Assembly (NCBI GenBank): GCA_029224465.1
Contig: JAQXUQ010000008.1
Location: 17,272-81,271, forward strand
Direction of reading: 5' to 3'
Source: Bacillota bacterium
GTDB taxonomy: Bacteria > Bacillota > Clostridia > Lachnospirales > Lachnospiraceae
DNA: 64,000 nt
Numbering within the stretch: the stretch's first letter is position 1; the number at the start of each line of letters is the position of its first letter. The notes under the pieces are model-generated. The model saw only the letters and a program-made list of their open reading frames with translations, had not been told where the DNA came from and did not search any database. The position numbers and the translations under genes are program-made. This document shows positions 26,955 to 34,922 of this stretch, piece after piece.

Positions 26955-26974
26955 CATACCCGCAAAGCTATAAT
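26946..26974 (+). promoter_or_regulatory. Promoter of yicC-gmk-rpoZ
   Basis: TTGATA (26946-26951), 17 bases, perfect TATAAT (26969-26974). Start of transcription is predicted near 26981, which rules out translation starts further upstream. Confidence 0.75.
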
Positions 26975-27014
26975 GATTCTGTATGTGTGGAAACGGACAG
27001 AAAGGGGGCCTGTT

Positions 27015-27893
27015 TTGGCGAAAAGCATGACGGGATACGGCCGGAGCGAGCTTGGAGAAAATGGCCGTAAATTCACGGCGGAAATCAAATCGGTAAATAA
27101 CCGGTATCTGGACATTAATATCCGCATGCCGCGACAGTTCAATCCTTTCGAGGCGCAGCTGCGGACATTGCTCAAGGGCTATATTACGCGCGGAAAGGTG
27201 GATGTCTTCATTACGTTTGAAGACCTTTCGGGAGAATCCGTCTGTGTGACTTATAACCGCGCGCTCGCGGGGCAGTATCTGGAGAGGCTTTCGGAGCTTG
27301 CGCAGGATTATCATCTGCAGAACAACATGACGGCAGACAGGCTTTCAAATTATCCCGGTGTTTTCACGGAGCAGGAAGTGGAGCCGGATGAATCGCAGCT
27401 TTATGAGCCGCTGCAGCGCTGCCTTCTTGATGCCGCACAGCAGTTTCTGGAGGCCAGGGTCAAGGAGGGCAGATTCATTGAAGGCGACCTTTTGAAGAAG
27501 CTGGACGATATTCAAAAGCTTGTTGACTTTATTGCCGACAGGGCGCCTTCGATTGTGGAAGCGTATCAGAAAAGGCTCAAGGAGAAGATGACCGAGCTTT
27601 TGTCGGACGCGAATATTGATGAGACAAGAATCCTGCAGGAAACCGCGCTGTATTCTGACAAGGTCTGTGTTGACGAAGAACTGGTACGGCTGAGGAGCCA
27701 CCTTAAGGCAACGAGGGACGCACTCTCTTCCGAAGAAAGCGTGGGAAGAAAACTCGATTTCCTCGCGCAGGAAATGAACCGGGAAGCGAATACAATTCTT
27801 TCGAAGACCGATGACGCACAGTCCGCGGCTGCGGCAATTGAACTCAAGACAGAGATCGAAAAAGTCCGGGAACAGATTCAGAACCTGGAATAA
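27015..27893 (+). CDS. yicC: YicC family endoribonuclease
   Basis: YicC/YloC protein of 292 residues. Members are RNA endonucleases implicated in small-RNA and mRNA decay. The family N-terminus AKSMTGYGR is present, followed by EIKSVNNRYLDINIRMPR, and the C-terminal DUF1732 core contains EEDETRILQE-like DETRILQETALYSDK, EELVRLRSHL, GRKLDFLAQEMNREANTILSK and the final KTEIEKVREQIQNLE. The TTG at 27015 is chosen because it gives the family N-terminus and follows AAAGGGGG. Earlier in-frame starts lie in the promoter. It heads an operon with gmk and rpoZ. The remA (DUF370) gene often found between yicC and gmk is absent. Confidence 0.93.
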   Translation: MAKSMTGYGRSELGENGRKFTAEIKSVNNRYLDINIRMPRQFNPFEAQLRTLLKGYITRGKVDVFITFEDLSGESVCVTYNRALAGQYLERLSELAQDYHLQNNMTADRLSNYPGVFTEQEVEPDESQLYEPLQRCLLDAAQQFLEARVKEGRFIEGDLLKKLDDIQKLVDFIADRAPSIVEAYQKRLKEKMTELLSDANIDETRILQETALYSDKVCVDEELVRLRSHLKATRDALSSEESVGRKLDFLAQEMNREANTILSKTDDAQSAAAAIELKTEIEKVREQIQNLE

Positions 27894-27933
27894 TCATGAT
27901 GGAAGCAATGACAGGAAGGAGAGCTGCAAACGA

Positions 27934-28590
27934 ATGGAGAACTGGACGAACAGAGGAAGCCTGACGGTGATTTCCGGCTTTTCCGGAGCCGGAAAGGGAA
28001 CAATCATGAAGGAACTGCTGAAGGCGCATCCGGAGTATGTTTTGTCCGTATCCGTTACGACAAGAAAACCGCGCGATGGTGAAGAGGAAGGCAAAAGCTA
28101 CTTCTTCATTTCCAAAGAGGAATTCGCCCGCATGGTCAGAGAAGACGAGCTTTTAGAGCATGCGGATTACGCCTCGTGCAGTTATGGTACTCCCCGCGCT
28201 TTTGTCGAGAAGAAGATTGCGGAAGGAGCGGACGTGATTCTGGAAATTGAATCGCAGGGTGCGGCCATCGTCAAGTCCAAATGCCCCTCGGCGATCATGA
28301 TTTTCGTCATGACACCGTCGGCACAGATGCTGAAGGAACGACTGATCGGCCGGGGAACCGAGACCATGGACAAGGTCAGAGAGCGGCTTCTGCAGGCGCA
28401 GACCGAGTGCGGCAGAATCGGTCAGTATGATACGGTTATCATCAACGAGGCGGGGAAGGCAGAGGAAGCAGCCGAACGCGTGCATGAAGCGATTCAGGCG
28501 CAGAAAAGATCACCGGAACGGATCCGCGATTTTGTTGAAAAGTTCGGAGAAGATCTGCAGGTAATCAATGCTTCGCAGGAAACATTCTGA
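27934..28590 (+). CDS. gmk: Guanylate kinase
   Basis: Phosphorylates GMP to GDP (218 residues). The P-loop GFSGAGKGT lies at residues 15-23. GMP-site marks are SVTTRKPRDGEEEGKSYFFI and the segment ELLEHADYASCSYGTP, followed by DVILEIESQGAAIVK and the lid RLIGRGTE. The frame is open further upstream, but the ATG at 27934 follows AGGAGAG and sets the usual length. It lies 41 bases after yicC, in the same operon; a terminator was not seen after it, and rpoZ has an additional promoter. Confidence 0.96.
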   Translation: MENWTNRGSLTVISGFSGAGKGTIMKELLKAHPEYVLSVSVTTRKPRDGEEEGKSYFFISKEEFARMVREDELLEHADYASCSYGTPRAFVEKKIAEGADVILEIESQGAAIVKSKCPSAIMIFVMTPSAQMLKERLIGRGTETMDKVRERLLQAQTECGRIGQYDTVIINEAGKAEEAAERVHEAIQAQKRSPERIRDFVEKFGEDLQVINASQETF

Positions 28591-28600
28591 ATTCTTCCTT

Positions 28601-28628
28601 TTGTACCGATCCGGTTTTATGGTACAAT
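28601..28628 (+). promoter_or_regulatory. Internal promoter before rpoZ
   Basis: TTGTAC (28601-28606), 16 bases, TACAAT (28623-28628), just after the gmk stop. It could drive rpoZ and the rimO chain independently of yicC. Confidence 0.55.
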
Positions 28629-28689
28629 AACTCTTCGCAATATACAGGACAACGAAAAGTGCGCCGGCACTTGAAAGGAAAGGTGTTAT

Positions 28690-29076
28690 ATGATTCATCC
28701 TTCTTATGTAGATCTTATGAATGTGGTTAATAAAGGCGTTGAAGAAGGCGAAACGCCGGTCATCAACAGCCGCTACTCCATCGTCATGGCGACAGCCAAG
28801 AGAGCGAGACAGATCGTGGACGGCGATGAGCCGATGGTAGATGACGCCGAAGGGAAAAAGCCGCTCTCGATCGCGATTGAAGAGCTTGAAAAGGAAAAGC
28901 TGCAGATCATTCCGACCGATGAGATCGAGCTTGAAAAGGCAGAAGACGCAGCGCTTGCCAAGGCAAGAGCGCTGGAAGAGAATTTTGCGGACGATATGCT
29001 CGAGGAGTCCGCAGACGAAGACACGGATTACGAGATCGGAGATTCGGATTCCGAAGAAACGGACGACAACGAATAG
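28690..29076 (+). CDS. rpoZ: RNA polymerase omega subunit
   Basis: Small subunit (128 residues) that helps assemble RNA polymerase by clamping the beta' C-terminus. The omega core is visible at residues ~1-75: MIHPSYVDLM, INSRYSIVMATAKRARQIVDG, then KPLSIAIEELEKEKL. The C-terminal ~45 residues are strikingly acidic (EDTDYEIGDSDSEETDDNE), an extension usual in Lachnospiraceae. GAAAGGAAAGG precedes the start. It follows gmk, the usual order, and stops three bases before rimO. Confidence 0.92.
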   Translation: MIHPSYVDLMNVVNKGVEEGETPVINSRYSIVMATAKRARQIVDGDEPMVDDAEGKKPLSIAIEELEKEKLQIIPTDEIELEKAEDAALAKARALEENFADDMLEESADEDTDYEIGDSDSEETDDNE

Positions 29077-29079
29077 TAT

Positions 29080-30429
29080 ATGAAGGTAGTTTTTATCTCT
29101 CTTGGCTGCGACAAGAATACCGTGGATACGCAGCAGATGGCAGGCTTGCTCCAGGACAGCGCGGCGCAGTATACCTTTACAGATGATGAAGAGGAAGCCG
29201 ATATCGCGGTTGTCAATACCTGCGCGTTTATCAATTCCGCGAAGGAGGAGAGCATCGGACAGATTCTTTCTCTTGCGGAGCGCAGGAAGAACGGGCAGCT
29301 GAAAGCTCTGATTGTGACAGGGTGTCTTGCGCAGCGATATCAAGAAGAAATCGGGAAAGATATTCCGGAGGTGGACGCCGTCCTCGGAACGACGGCCGAA
29401 GATCAGCTGGGCGTTGTCCTTGATGAGATTCTGCATGGAAAGAGCGCACCGAAGGTTCTGACCGCGGACCTGGATAAAGTCCCGGCAAAACAAAGCGCGC
29501 CGGTCCTTTCCCTCGAAAGCCCGGTCGGGTATCTGAAAATTGCGGAAGGCTGCAATAAATGCTGCAGCTACTGCGTCATCCCCTCGCTCCGCGGCCATTA
29601 CAGAAGTGTTCCGATCGAACAGGTGCTCGAAGACGCGAAAACCCTGCTGGCCGGCGGCGTCCGCGAGCTGATTCTTGTCGCGCAGGAGACGACGCTGTAC
29701 GGCGTGGACCTGTACGGGAAGAAGATGCTGCCGGAGCTGCTTCGAAGGCTCTGTCTTCTTGGCGGCGTCCGATGGATCAGGATTCTGTACTGCTATCCGG
29801 AAGAAATTACGAAAGAGCTGGTAGAAGTCGTCCGGAGCGAGCCCAAGATCGTTCCTTACTTTGACATGCCGATCCAGCACGCATCGGACAGAATTCTGAA
29901 GGCGATGGGAAGAAGGACGAACCGGAAGGAGCTCGAAGAGATCATCGGATACATCAGGGAGCAGATTCCGGATGTCTGCCTCCGGACGACGCTGATCACG
30001 GGCTTTCCCGGAGAGACGGAAGAAGATCACAGGGAACTGCTTTCGTTCGTCCGCAGAATGAAATTTGACAGGCTCGGTGTTTTCACTTATTCAAAGGAAG
30101 AAGGGACGCCGGCTGCGGCGATGAAGAACCAGGTGCATCCTTCCACAAAAAAGAGAAGACAGAAGGAGCTGATGCTTCTGCAGCAACAAATCGCGTTTGA
30201 AGCCGCGGAAAAGATGAAGGACAAAGTTCTGGATGTCATCATCGAAGGTAAAATCGCGGATGAAGATGTCTATGTCGGACGGACATATAAAGATATTCCG
30301 GGTGTGGACAGCAATATTTTCGTGGAAACAAAACGTGAACTGATGACCGGCGATTTTATCAAAGCCAGGGTCACCGGCGCGGACGGCTATGATCTGATAG
30401 GAGAAATATATTATGAATCTGCCCAATAA
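29080..30429 (+). CDS. rimO: Ribosomal protein S12 methylthiotransferase
   Basis: Radical-SAM enzyme (449 residues) that methylthiolates the conserved Asp of ribosomal protein S12. The N-terminal UPF0004 domain carries cluster cysteines at 10, 48 and 82 (SLGCDKNTVD, NTCAF, TGCLAQRY). The radical-SAM CxxxCxxC is Cys158, Cys162, Cys165 in EGCNKCCSYCVIPS. A TRAM domain ends the protein. The pattern CDKNTVDTQ, rather than the CNKNTSDSE type of MiaB, fits RimO. It overlaps pgsA by 17 bases and starts four bases after rpoZ. Confidence 0.95.
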   Translation: MKVVFISLGCDKNTVDTQQMAGLLQDSAAQYTFTDDEEEADIAVVNTCAFINSAKEESIGQILSLAERRKNGQLKALIVTGCLAQRYQEEIGKDIPEVDAVLGTTAEDQLGVVLDEILHGKSAPKVLTADLDKVPAKQSAPVLSLESPVGYLKIAEGCNKCCSYCVIPSLRGHYRSVPIEQVLEDAKTLLAGGVRELILVAQETTLYGVDLYGKKMLPELLRRLCLLGGVRWIRILYCYPEEITKELVEVVRSEPKIVPYFDMPIQHASDRILKAMGRRTNRKELEEIIGYIREQIPDVCLRTTLITGFPGETEEDHRELLSFVRRMKFDRLGVFTYSKEEGTPAAAMKNQVHPSTKKRRQKELMLLQQQIAFEAAEKMKDKVLDVIIEGKIADEDVYVGRTYKDIPGVDSNIFVETKRELMTGDFIKARVTGADGYDLIGEIYYESAQ

Positions 30430-30952
30430 GCTGACAATGTTCCGGATCATCCTGATTCCGTTCTTTGTAGTCTTTCTGCTTGCGCAGCCTGTGGGCGCCG
30501 CAAGCCGCTGGATCGCGCTTGTGATTTTCATTGTCGCAAGCCTGACGGACCTTCTGGACGGCAAGATTGCCAGAAAGTACCATCTCGTTACCAATTTCGG
30601 CAAATTCATGGATCCGCTTGCGGACAAGCTTCTTGTATGCTCCGCGATGATCTGCCTGATTCAGCTCGGACAGATTCCGGCCTGGATTGTCTGCATTATT
30701 ATCGCGAGGGAGTTTGCCATCTCCGGATACCGCCTCATCGCCGCAGAAAAGGGCTCTGTCATTGCCGCGAATTATTGGGGAAAGTTCAAGACAACCTTCC
30801 AGATGATTATGGTCATTCTGATGATCGCGGATATTCCGCAGCTGCGGATATTGACTTCGGTCATCATGTGGATCGCTCTTGCGCTTACCGTAATTTCGCT
30901 CGTTGTTTATGTTGTGCAGAATAAAGACATTCTGAAGGATACAAACGAATGA
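30413..30952 (+). CDS. pgsA: CDP-diacylglycerol--glycerol-3-phosphate 3-phosphatidyltransferase
   Basis: Membrane enzyme (179 residues, about five spans) that makes phosphatidylglycerol-phosphate, the first committed step to anionic phospholipids. The CDP-alcohol phosphotransferase motif D-x2-DG-x2-AR-x8-G-x3-D-x3-D is complete in SLTDLLDGKIARKY followed by NFGKFMDPLADK. The N-terminus MNLPNKLTMFRIILIPFFV is typical of PgsA. The gene begins inside rimO and its stop overlaps the start of cinA by four bases, so translation is coupled. Confidence 0.94.
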   Translation: MNLPNKLTMFRIILIPFFVVFLLAQPVGAASRWIALVIFIVASLTDLLDGKIARKYHLVTNFGKFMDPLADKLLVCSAMICLIQLGQIPAWIVCIIIAREFAISGYRLIAAEKGSVIAANYWGKFKTTFQMIMVILMIADIPQLRILTSVIMWIALALTVISLVVYVVQNKDILKDTNE

Positions 30953-31443
30953 AAAAGGACAGAGCTGCACTGGCGGTTCATCAATTGAAAGCGCAGGGAC
31001 TGACACTGGCAACCTGCGAGTCGTTGACCGGCGGAATGCTCGGAGAAGCAGTTACCGCGGTCCCGGGCGCGTCCGCTGTTTACCGTGGAGGCTTCATCAC
31101 TTATACAAATGAGATGAAGCACGAACTGGCGGCGGTGCCGGAAGAAGTACTTGCAGAGAAAGGTGCTGTCAGTAAGAAGTGTGCGGCTGCCATGGCGGAA
31201 GGAACAGCCGCCGCGGCGCACGCGGACATCGCGGTTTCCACAACAGGAAACGCGGGACCCGAGCCGTCAGAAGGCAAGCCGGTCGGCCTTGTCTATATCG
31301 GCATCCGCGCGTTCGGAAATACGCGTGTCAGAAAATGCAGCTTTGAAGGAAGCCGCGCGTCTATACGGAAACAGACTGTCGAAACGGCTCTGAAAATGCT
31401 GTGCAGGGAACTCAAGAGGAATTGTTTTGAAAAAATTAATTGA
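30949..31443 (+). CDS. cinA: CinA C-terminal domain protein (nicotinamide-nucleotide amidase type)
   Basis: A 164-residue protein made of the CinA C-terminal (PncC) domain only, lacking the N-terminal MoaB-like half of full CinA. The PncC domain deamidates nicotinamide mononucleotide in the pyridine-nucleotide salvage cycle. Family marks are LATCESLTGGMLGEAVT (substrate loop Ser/Thr), GGFITYTNEMKHELA and STTGNAGPEPSEGKPVGLVYIGI. It starts with ATGA overlap onto pgsA. In other species cinA lies near recA and competence genes; here it is with pgsA. Confidence 0.9.
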   Translation: MKKDRAALAVHQLKAQGLTLATCESLTGGMLGEAVTAVPGASAVYRGGFITYTNEMKHELAAVPEEVLAEKGAVSKKCAAAMAEGTAAAAHADIAVSTTGNAGPEPSEGKPVGLVYIGIRAFGNTRVRKCSFEGSRASIRKQTVETALKMLCRELKRNCFEKIN

Positions 31444-31852
31444 TCAGATTCTGAAATTCGGGATTGTCGGCGTAATCGCTTTCTTTGTGGACTTCGGTGT
31501 TTATACTGCCTGCAACTTCGCCGGCGTGCCGTACCTGCTGTCCGGCTTTCTCGGCTTCACTATTTCTGTTGTCGTAAACTATCTTCTGAGCATGAAGTAT
31601 GTTTTCGTCCGACGGGATGACCTCTCGAGGACGAAAGAGTTTACGATTTTCGTGATCCTCAGCGCGTTTGGCCTTCTGATCAACGAACTTGTGCTGTACA
31701 TCTGCCTCGGGCTCATTTATCCGCACTGGGCGTGGCTGCGGCAGACCTTTGGCGTACATACAGTCGAGACACTGGCAAAGCTCGGCGCAACCGGCATTGT
31801 CATGATCTACAATTTCATTTCCCGAAAGGTTTTTCTGGAAAAACATGAATGA
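31427..31852 (+). CDS. GtrA family membrane protein
   Basis: Small membrane protein (141 residues, four predicted spans) of the GtrA family, thought to help flip polyprenyl-phosphate-linked sugars. The start is TTG at 31427 preceded by AGAGGA six bases upstream, and it lies inside the end of cinA. The motif KFGIVGVIAFFVDFGVYT is the family N-terminus, followed by SVVVNYLLSMKYVF. It overlaps the following glycosyltransferase by eight bases, forming the usual GtrA/GtrB-type pair. Confidence 0.88.
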   Translation: MKKLIDQILKFGIVGVIAFFVDFGVYTACNFAGVPYLLSGFLGFTISVVVNYLLSMKYVFVRRDDLSRTKEFTIFVILSAFGLLINELVLYICLGLIYPHWAWLRQTFGVHTVETLAKLGATGIVMIYNFISRKVFLEKHE

Positions 31853-32852
31853 CATTCTGTATTTTGTAATTCCTTGTTATAACGAAGAGGAAGTTCTGCC
31901 GGAGACGGCAAGGCGGCTGCGGGAAAAGATGCACGCGCTCATAAAATCCGGCAGGATCTCCGATCGGAGCAGAGTCGTTTTTGTCAATGACGGTTCCAGA
32001 GATAAAACATGGGATATTATCTGTTCTCTGCATGCGGAGGACCCTTTGTTTTCCGGCATCAATGAGAGCAGGAACCGGGGCCACCAGAACGCTCTGCTGG
32101 CAGGACTCATGACAGTCCGCAGTTACTGTGACATGGCGATTTCGATGGACGCGGATCTGCAGGACGATATCAATGCCTGTGACGAAATGATCGAAAAGTA
32201 TGATCAGGGGTGTGATATTGTATACGGCGTCCGGAACGCGAGAGATACCGATTCGTTTTTCAAACGGACGACAGCGCTTGGCTTTTACAGGCTGATGGAC
32301 CAGATGGGCGCGAACACGGTATACAATCACGCGGACTACCGGCTGATGAGCAGAAGAGCACTGGAAGGACTGTCCGAATTTGGCGAGGTCAATCTGTTTC
32401 TTCGCGGCATTGTGCCGATGATCGGTTATCCGAGCGCGGTTGTATATTATGAAAGAGCGGAGCGGTTTGCAGGTGAGAGCAAATATCCGCTCAAAAAGAT
32501 GATTTCCTTCGCGGTGGAAGGCATAACGTCACTGTCGACGAAACCGATCCAGATGATTACGAATCTGGGAATTATTATTTTCCTTGTCAGTATCGGAATT
32601 CTGATTTATTCCCTGATCCGGCACGCGATCGGCGCGACTGTTGTCGGCTGGACTTTCCTTGCCGTATCGGTCTGGGCGATCGGAGGCCTGATTCTGCTCG
32701 CTCTTGGTGTCATCGGAGAGTATATCGGGAAGATTTACCTGGAGACAAAGAAAAGGCCCCGCTATATCATCGAGCAGTTTCTTGACGCGGAGCACGGCTT
32801 TACCACAAGAGATCTGACTTTGCGGAAAAACATGGAAGAAGAGAATCAATAA
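31845..32852 (+). CDS. Polyprenyl-phosphate glycosyltransferase (GtrB/YkcC-like)
   Basis: GT2-family membrane glycosyltransferase of 335 residues that loads a sugar onto a polyprenyl phosphate. Catalytic domain: FVIPCYNEEEVLPET, VVFVNDGSRDKTW, NRGHQNALLAGL and the metal site SMDADLQDD. The acceptor region is HADYRLMSRRALEGL...FLRGIVPMIGY with the typical YERAERFAGESKYPLKKM. Two C-terminal membrane spans (~235-300) are followed by a KRPRYIIE tail. It pairs with the overlapping GtrA gene. The sugar is not predictable. It is followed by a strong terminator. Confidence 0.92.
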   Translation: MNDILYFVIPCYNEEEVLPETARRLREKMHALIKSGRISDRSRVVFVNDGSRDKTWDIICSLHAEDPLFSGINESRNRGHQNALLAGLMTVRSYCDMAISMDADLQDDINACDEMIEKYDQGCDIVYGVRNARDTDSFFKRTTALGFYRLMDQMGANTVYNHADYRLMSRRALEGLSEFGEVNLFLRGIVPMIGYPSAVVYYERAERFAGESKYPLKKMISFAVEGITSLSTKPIQMITNLGIIIFLVSIGILIYSLIRHAIGATVVGWTFLAVSVWAIGGLILLALGVIGEYIGKIYLETKKRPRYIIEQFLDAEHGFTTRDLTLRKNMEEENQ

Positions 32853-32863
32853 ATAGAATTACG

Positions 32864-32898
32864 GCTGTGAAACGAAGAGATCGCTTCACAGCTTTTTT
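32864..32898 (+). terminator. Terminator of the rimO-pgsA-cinA-gtrA chain
   Basis: Arms GCTGTGAA...CG and CG...TTCACAGC, followed by a run of six T. It closes the overlapping five-gene chain that begins with rimO. Confidence 0.85.
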
Positions 32899-32916
32899 AA
32901 ATAACGGGAGCTGGTC

Positions 32917-33564
32917 ATGGGGAAATGCATCATCATGTGCGCCGGAGAGTTTGAACCGCTGCAGATCGAGCGAGACGAGGATGATTTTGTGATCGCCGCG
33001 GATAACGGACTTTCGTATCTTCTGGAGCTGGGAATTCTGCCGGATTATGTCATCGGGGATTATGATTCGCTGTCGCCGGAAGGGCAGCGTACACTACGGG
33101 AACTCGAAGAGTCGCAGCCTGAACGCGTAGCGCACCTGCCGGTGGAAAAAGACGATACGGATACGATGGCAGCAGTACGTGAAGGGCTCTCCAGAGGGTA
33201 TGATACTTTCTATCTGTATGCCGCGCTCGGCGGACGGCTTGATCATACGCTGGCCAATATTCAGACGCTCGCCTTCATCCGCTCGAACGGCGCGAAGGGG
33301 TATATCATGTCCGCGGACAGTATGATGTTCGTTCTTATGAATGAAACGAGAGAGTTTGCACAAGGCTTTCGCGGCGGGTTTTCACTGTTCAGCCTGAGTG
33401 ATTGCTGCCGCGGCGTAACCATCCGCGGAATGAAGTATGAACTTGAAGACGCGGAGATTACGAACACATTTCCGATCGGTGTGTCCAACTATGTTCCGGG
33501 AGACCGGAAAGCCAGTGTGATGATCCGCGAAGGTATGGCGCTGGCTTATGTCAGCTGGAGATAA
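32917..33564 (+). CDS. thiN: Thiamine pyrophosphokinase
   Basis: Transfers a pyrophosphate from ATP to thiamine to make the cofactor TPP (215 residues). Family marks are IAADNGLSYLLELGILPDYVIGDYDSL (catalytic acidic cluster), PVEKDDTDTMAAV, LYAALGGRLDHTLANIQTL and the C-terminal beta domain with GVTIRGMKYEL and FPIGVSNYV (thiamine-binding). Its start has GGAGCTGG-type spacing after the terminator. No TPP riboswitch-like element was recognised upstream. It faces the metal-transporter gene tail-to-tail with only 37 bases between. Confidence 0.93.
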   Translation: MGKCIIMCAGEFEPLQIERDEDDFVIAADNGLSYLLELGILPDYVIGDYDSLSPEGQRTLRELEESQPERVAHLPVEKDDTDTMAAVREGLSRGYDTFYLYAALGGRLDHTLANIQTLAFIRSNGAKGYIMSADSMMFVLMNETREFAQGFRGGFSLFSLSDCCRGVTIRGMKYELEDAEITNTFPIGVSNYVPGDRKASVMIREGMALAYVSWR

Positions 33565-33601
33565 AACCGGTACTGTGAAAAAGACGGTCTGCGGCTGTAA
33601 A

Positions 33602-34774
33602 TTATGCCTTTGACGGCGCGTAATGATCCACCGATACGATAACTCTTGCGCCCGGCGCGGCTTCATGAAAACGGTCTTTGAGGTATGCGGTTACTTCCTG
33701 ATCGGAGAGCCGGAAACCGTACGGAACCGCGACGTCAAAGAGAATCCGGAAATGCGGTTTTTCATGGACCGCCCGGAAATCATGATAATGAACGTCCGGC
33801 CCCAGTTCTTTCAGGAACGATTCCAGATCTTCCCTGAGTTTCTGCGTTAAAACATCGCTGGTATCCACCGGATCGACATGGATTACAGTTTCGATGCCAT
33901 ATTCACCGGACAGGCGCTGCTCGATGCGGTCGGCGAGTTCGTGCGCGTCTTCGAGTGTCATTGTGTATGGCACTTCCAGATGCAGAGACATCATCCGGCG
34001 TCCGGGGCCATAGTCATGGATCATCAGATCGTGCATGCCGAGAACATTTTTATTGTTCATTACGGATGCGGTTATGTTATTGACAAGATCCTTGTCAGGT
34101 TCCTGCCCAAGCAGCGGATTTACCGTTTCGATAATGGAGCCGAAGCCGGAAATCATAATGAAAACCGCAACGCCAAGACCCAGCCACGCATCTATTCTTA
34201 TATGAAAGAAATACCCTGCAAGCTGTCCCAGCAGAACGAGAGAGGTCGTAATCGTGTCATTCCTTGAATCGAGCGCTGTGGATTCAAGCGCGACACTCTG
34301 CAGATCCCTCGCGAACCTTCTGTTGTAGCGGAACATATACAGTTTAACCGCAATGGACAGAATGAGGATCAAGGCTGTGACAGAAGTGAAAGAAGTATCC
34401 TGCGGATGCAGAATTTTGCCTAGTGATTCCCGCGCGAGCGAAAAGCCCATGATGCAGATCAGCGTTGAAACCAGCATGCCGGTAATGTATTCGATCCTTC
34501 CGTGTCCGAACGGATGATCTGCGTCCGCTTTGTGCCCGGCCAGCCGGAAACCGATCATCGTGATGATGCTGGATCCCGCGTCGGAGAGGTTGTTGAACGC
34601 GTCGGCAACAATCGCGATTGATTTTGACAGAATGCCTGCGATGAGTTTGGCCGCAAACAACAGCAGATTAAAGAAGATTCCGACCGTGCCCGAAAGAACG
34701 CCGGCGGCAGTACGAACGGCGACGTTGTTCTCCGGGTAGTCCGGTATGAATTTTTTCACAAGAAAGTCCATCAT
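33602..34774 (-). CDS. Cation diffusion facilitator (metal efflux) protein
   Basis: CDF-family divalent metal/proton antiporter of 390 residues. An N-terminal membrane domain of six spans carries the metal site ADAFNNLSDA (DxxxD in span 2), the loop HPFGHGR, and LDSRNDTI in span 5. The cytoplasmic domain (~220-300) has HDLMIHDYGPGRRMMSLHLEV. Here an extra C-terminal region of ~80 residues repeats a ferredoxin-like fold (FRILFDVAVPYGF). Likely cargo is Zn, Mn or Fe; the sequence does not settle which. No ribosome binding site precedes the ATG pair at 34769-34774, and the promoter would place the transcript start at or next to the ATG (see findings). Confidence 0.92.
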   Translation of the reverse strand: MMDFLVKKFIPDYPENNVAVRTAAGVLSGTVGIFFNLLLFAAKLIAGILSKSIAIVADAFNNLSDAGSSIITMIGFRLAGHKADADHPFGHGRIEYITGMLVSTLICIMGFSLARESLGKILHPQDTSFTSVTALILILSIAVKLYMFRYNRRFARDLQSVALESTALDSRNDTITTSLVLLGQLAGYFFHIRIDAWLGLGVAVFIMISGFGSIIETVNPLLGQEPDKDLVNNITASVMNNKNVLGMHDLMIHDYGPGRRMMSLHLEVPYTMTLEDAHELADRIEQRLSGEYGIETVIHVDPVDTSDVLTQKLREDLESFLKELGPDVHYHDFRAVHEKPHFRILFDVAVPYGFRLSDQEVTAYLKDRFHEAAPGARVIVSVDHYAPSKA

Positions 34775-34780
34775 GCCATC

Positions 34781-34810
34781 AGTCTAGTCATGGAGACGCG
34801 GGATAGTCAA
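34781..34810 (-). promoter_or_regulatory. Promoter of the metal efflux gene
   Basis: On the minus strand: TTGACT (complement of 34805-34810), 18 bases, TAGACT (complement of 34781-34786). The first transcribed base would fall within about a base of the start codon. Confidence 0.5.
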
Positions 34811-34820
34811 GCGTAACCGG

Positions 34821-34864
34821 AAAGACAGATGTTCCGCCTAATATTTTCTGTAACATCCGTCTTT
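34821..34864. promoter_or_regulatory. Dyad in the divergent metal-exporter / purF region
   Basis: Arms AAAGACAGATGTT (34821-34833) and AACATCCGTCTTT (34852-34864), with one mismatch and an 18-base centre. It lies between the two divergent starts. Its right arm covers the weak -35 region of purF, whose -10 is probably TATGAT at 34872-34877. It could be an operator or a leader hairpin; it is not a known purine riboswitch or PurR box. Confidence 0.4.
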
Positions 34865-34922
34865 TGTGTGATATGATGCAGAAGTATTCCGGAAAAGCAA
34901 AAACAGCAGAAAGGAACAGCCT

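Noticed and set aside
26946..27014. Longer start for yicC
   Set aside because: The first codon would be the TTG of the -35 box, upstream of the transcript start. The TTG at 27015 gives the family N-terminus.
28510..30030. 506-codon open frame antisense to rpoZ and rimO
   Set aside because: It covers two secure genes on the other strand and its translation shows no family features.
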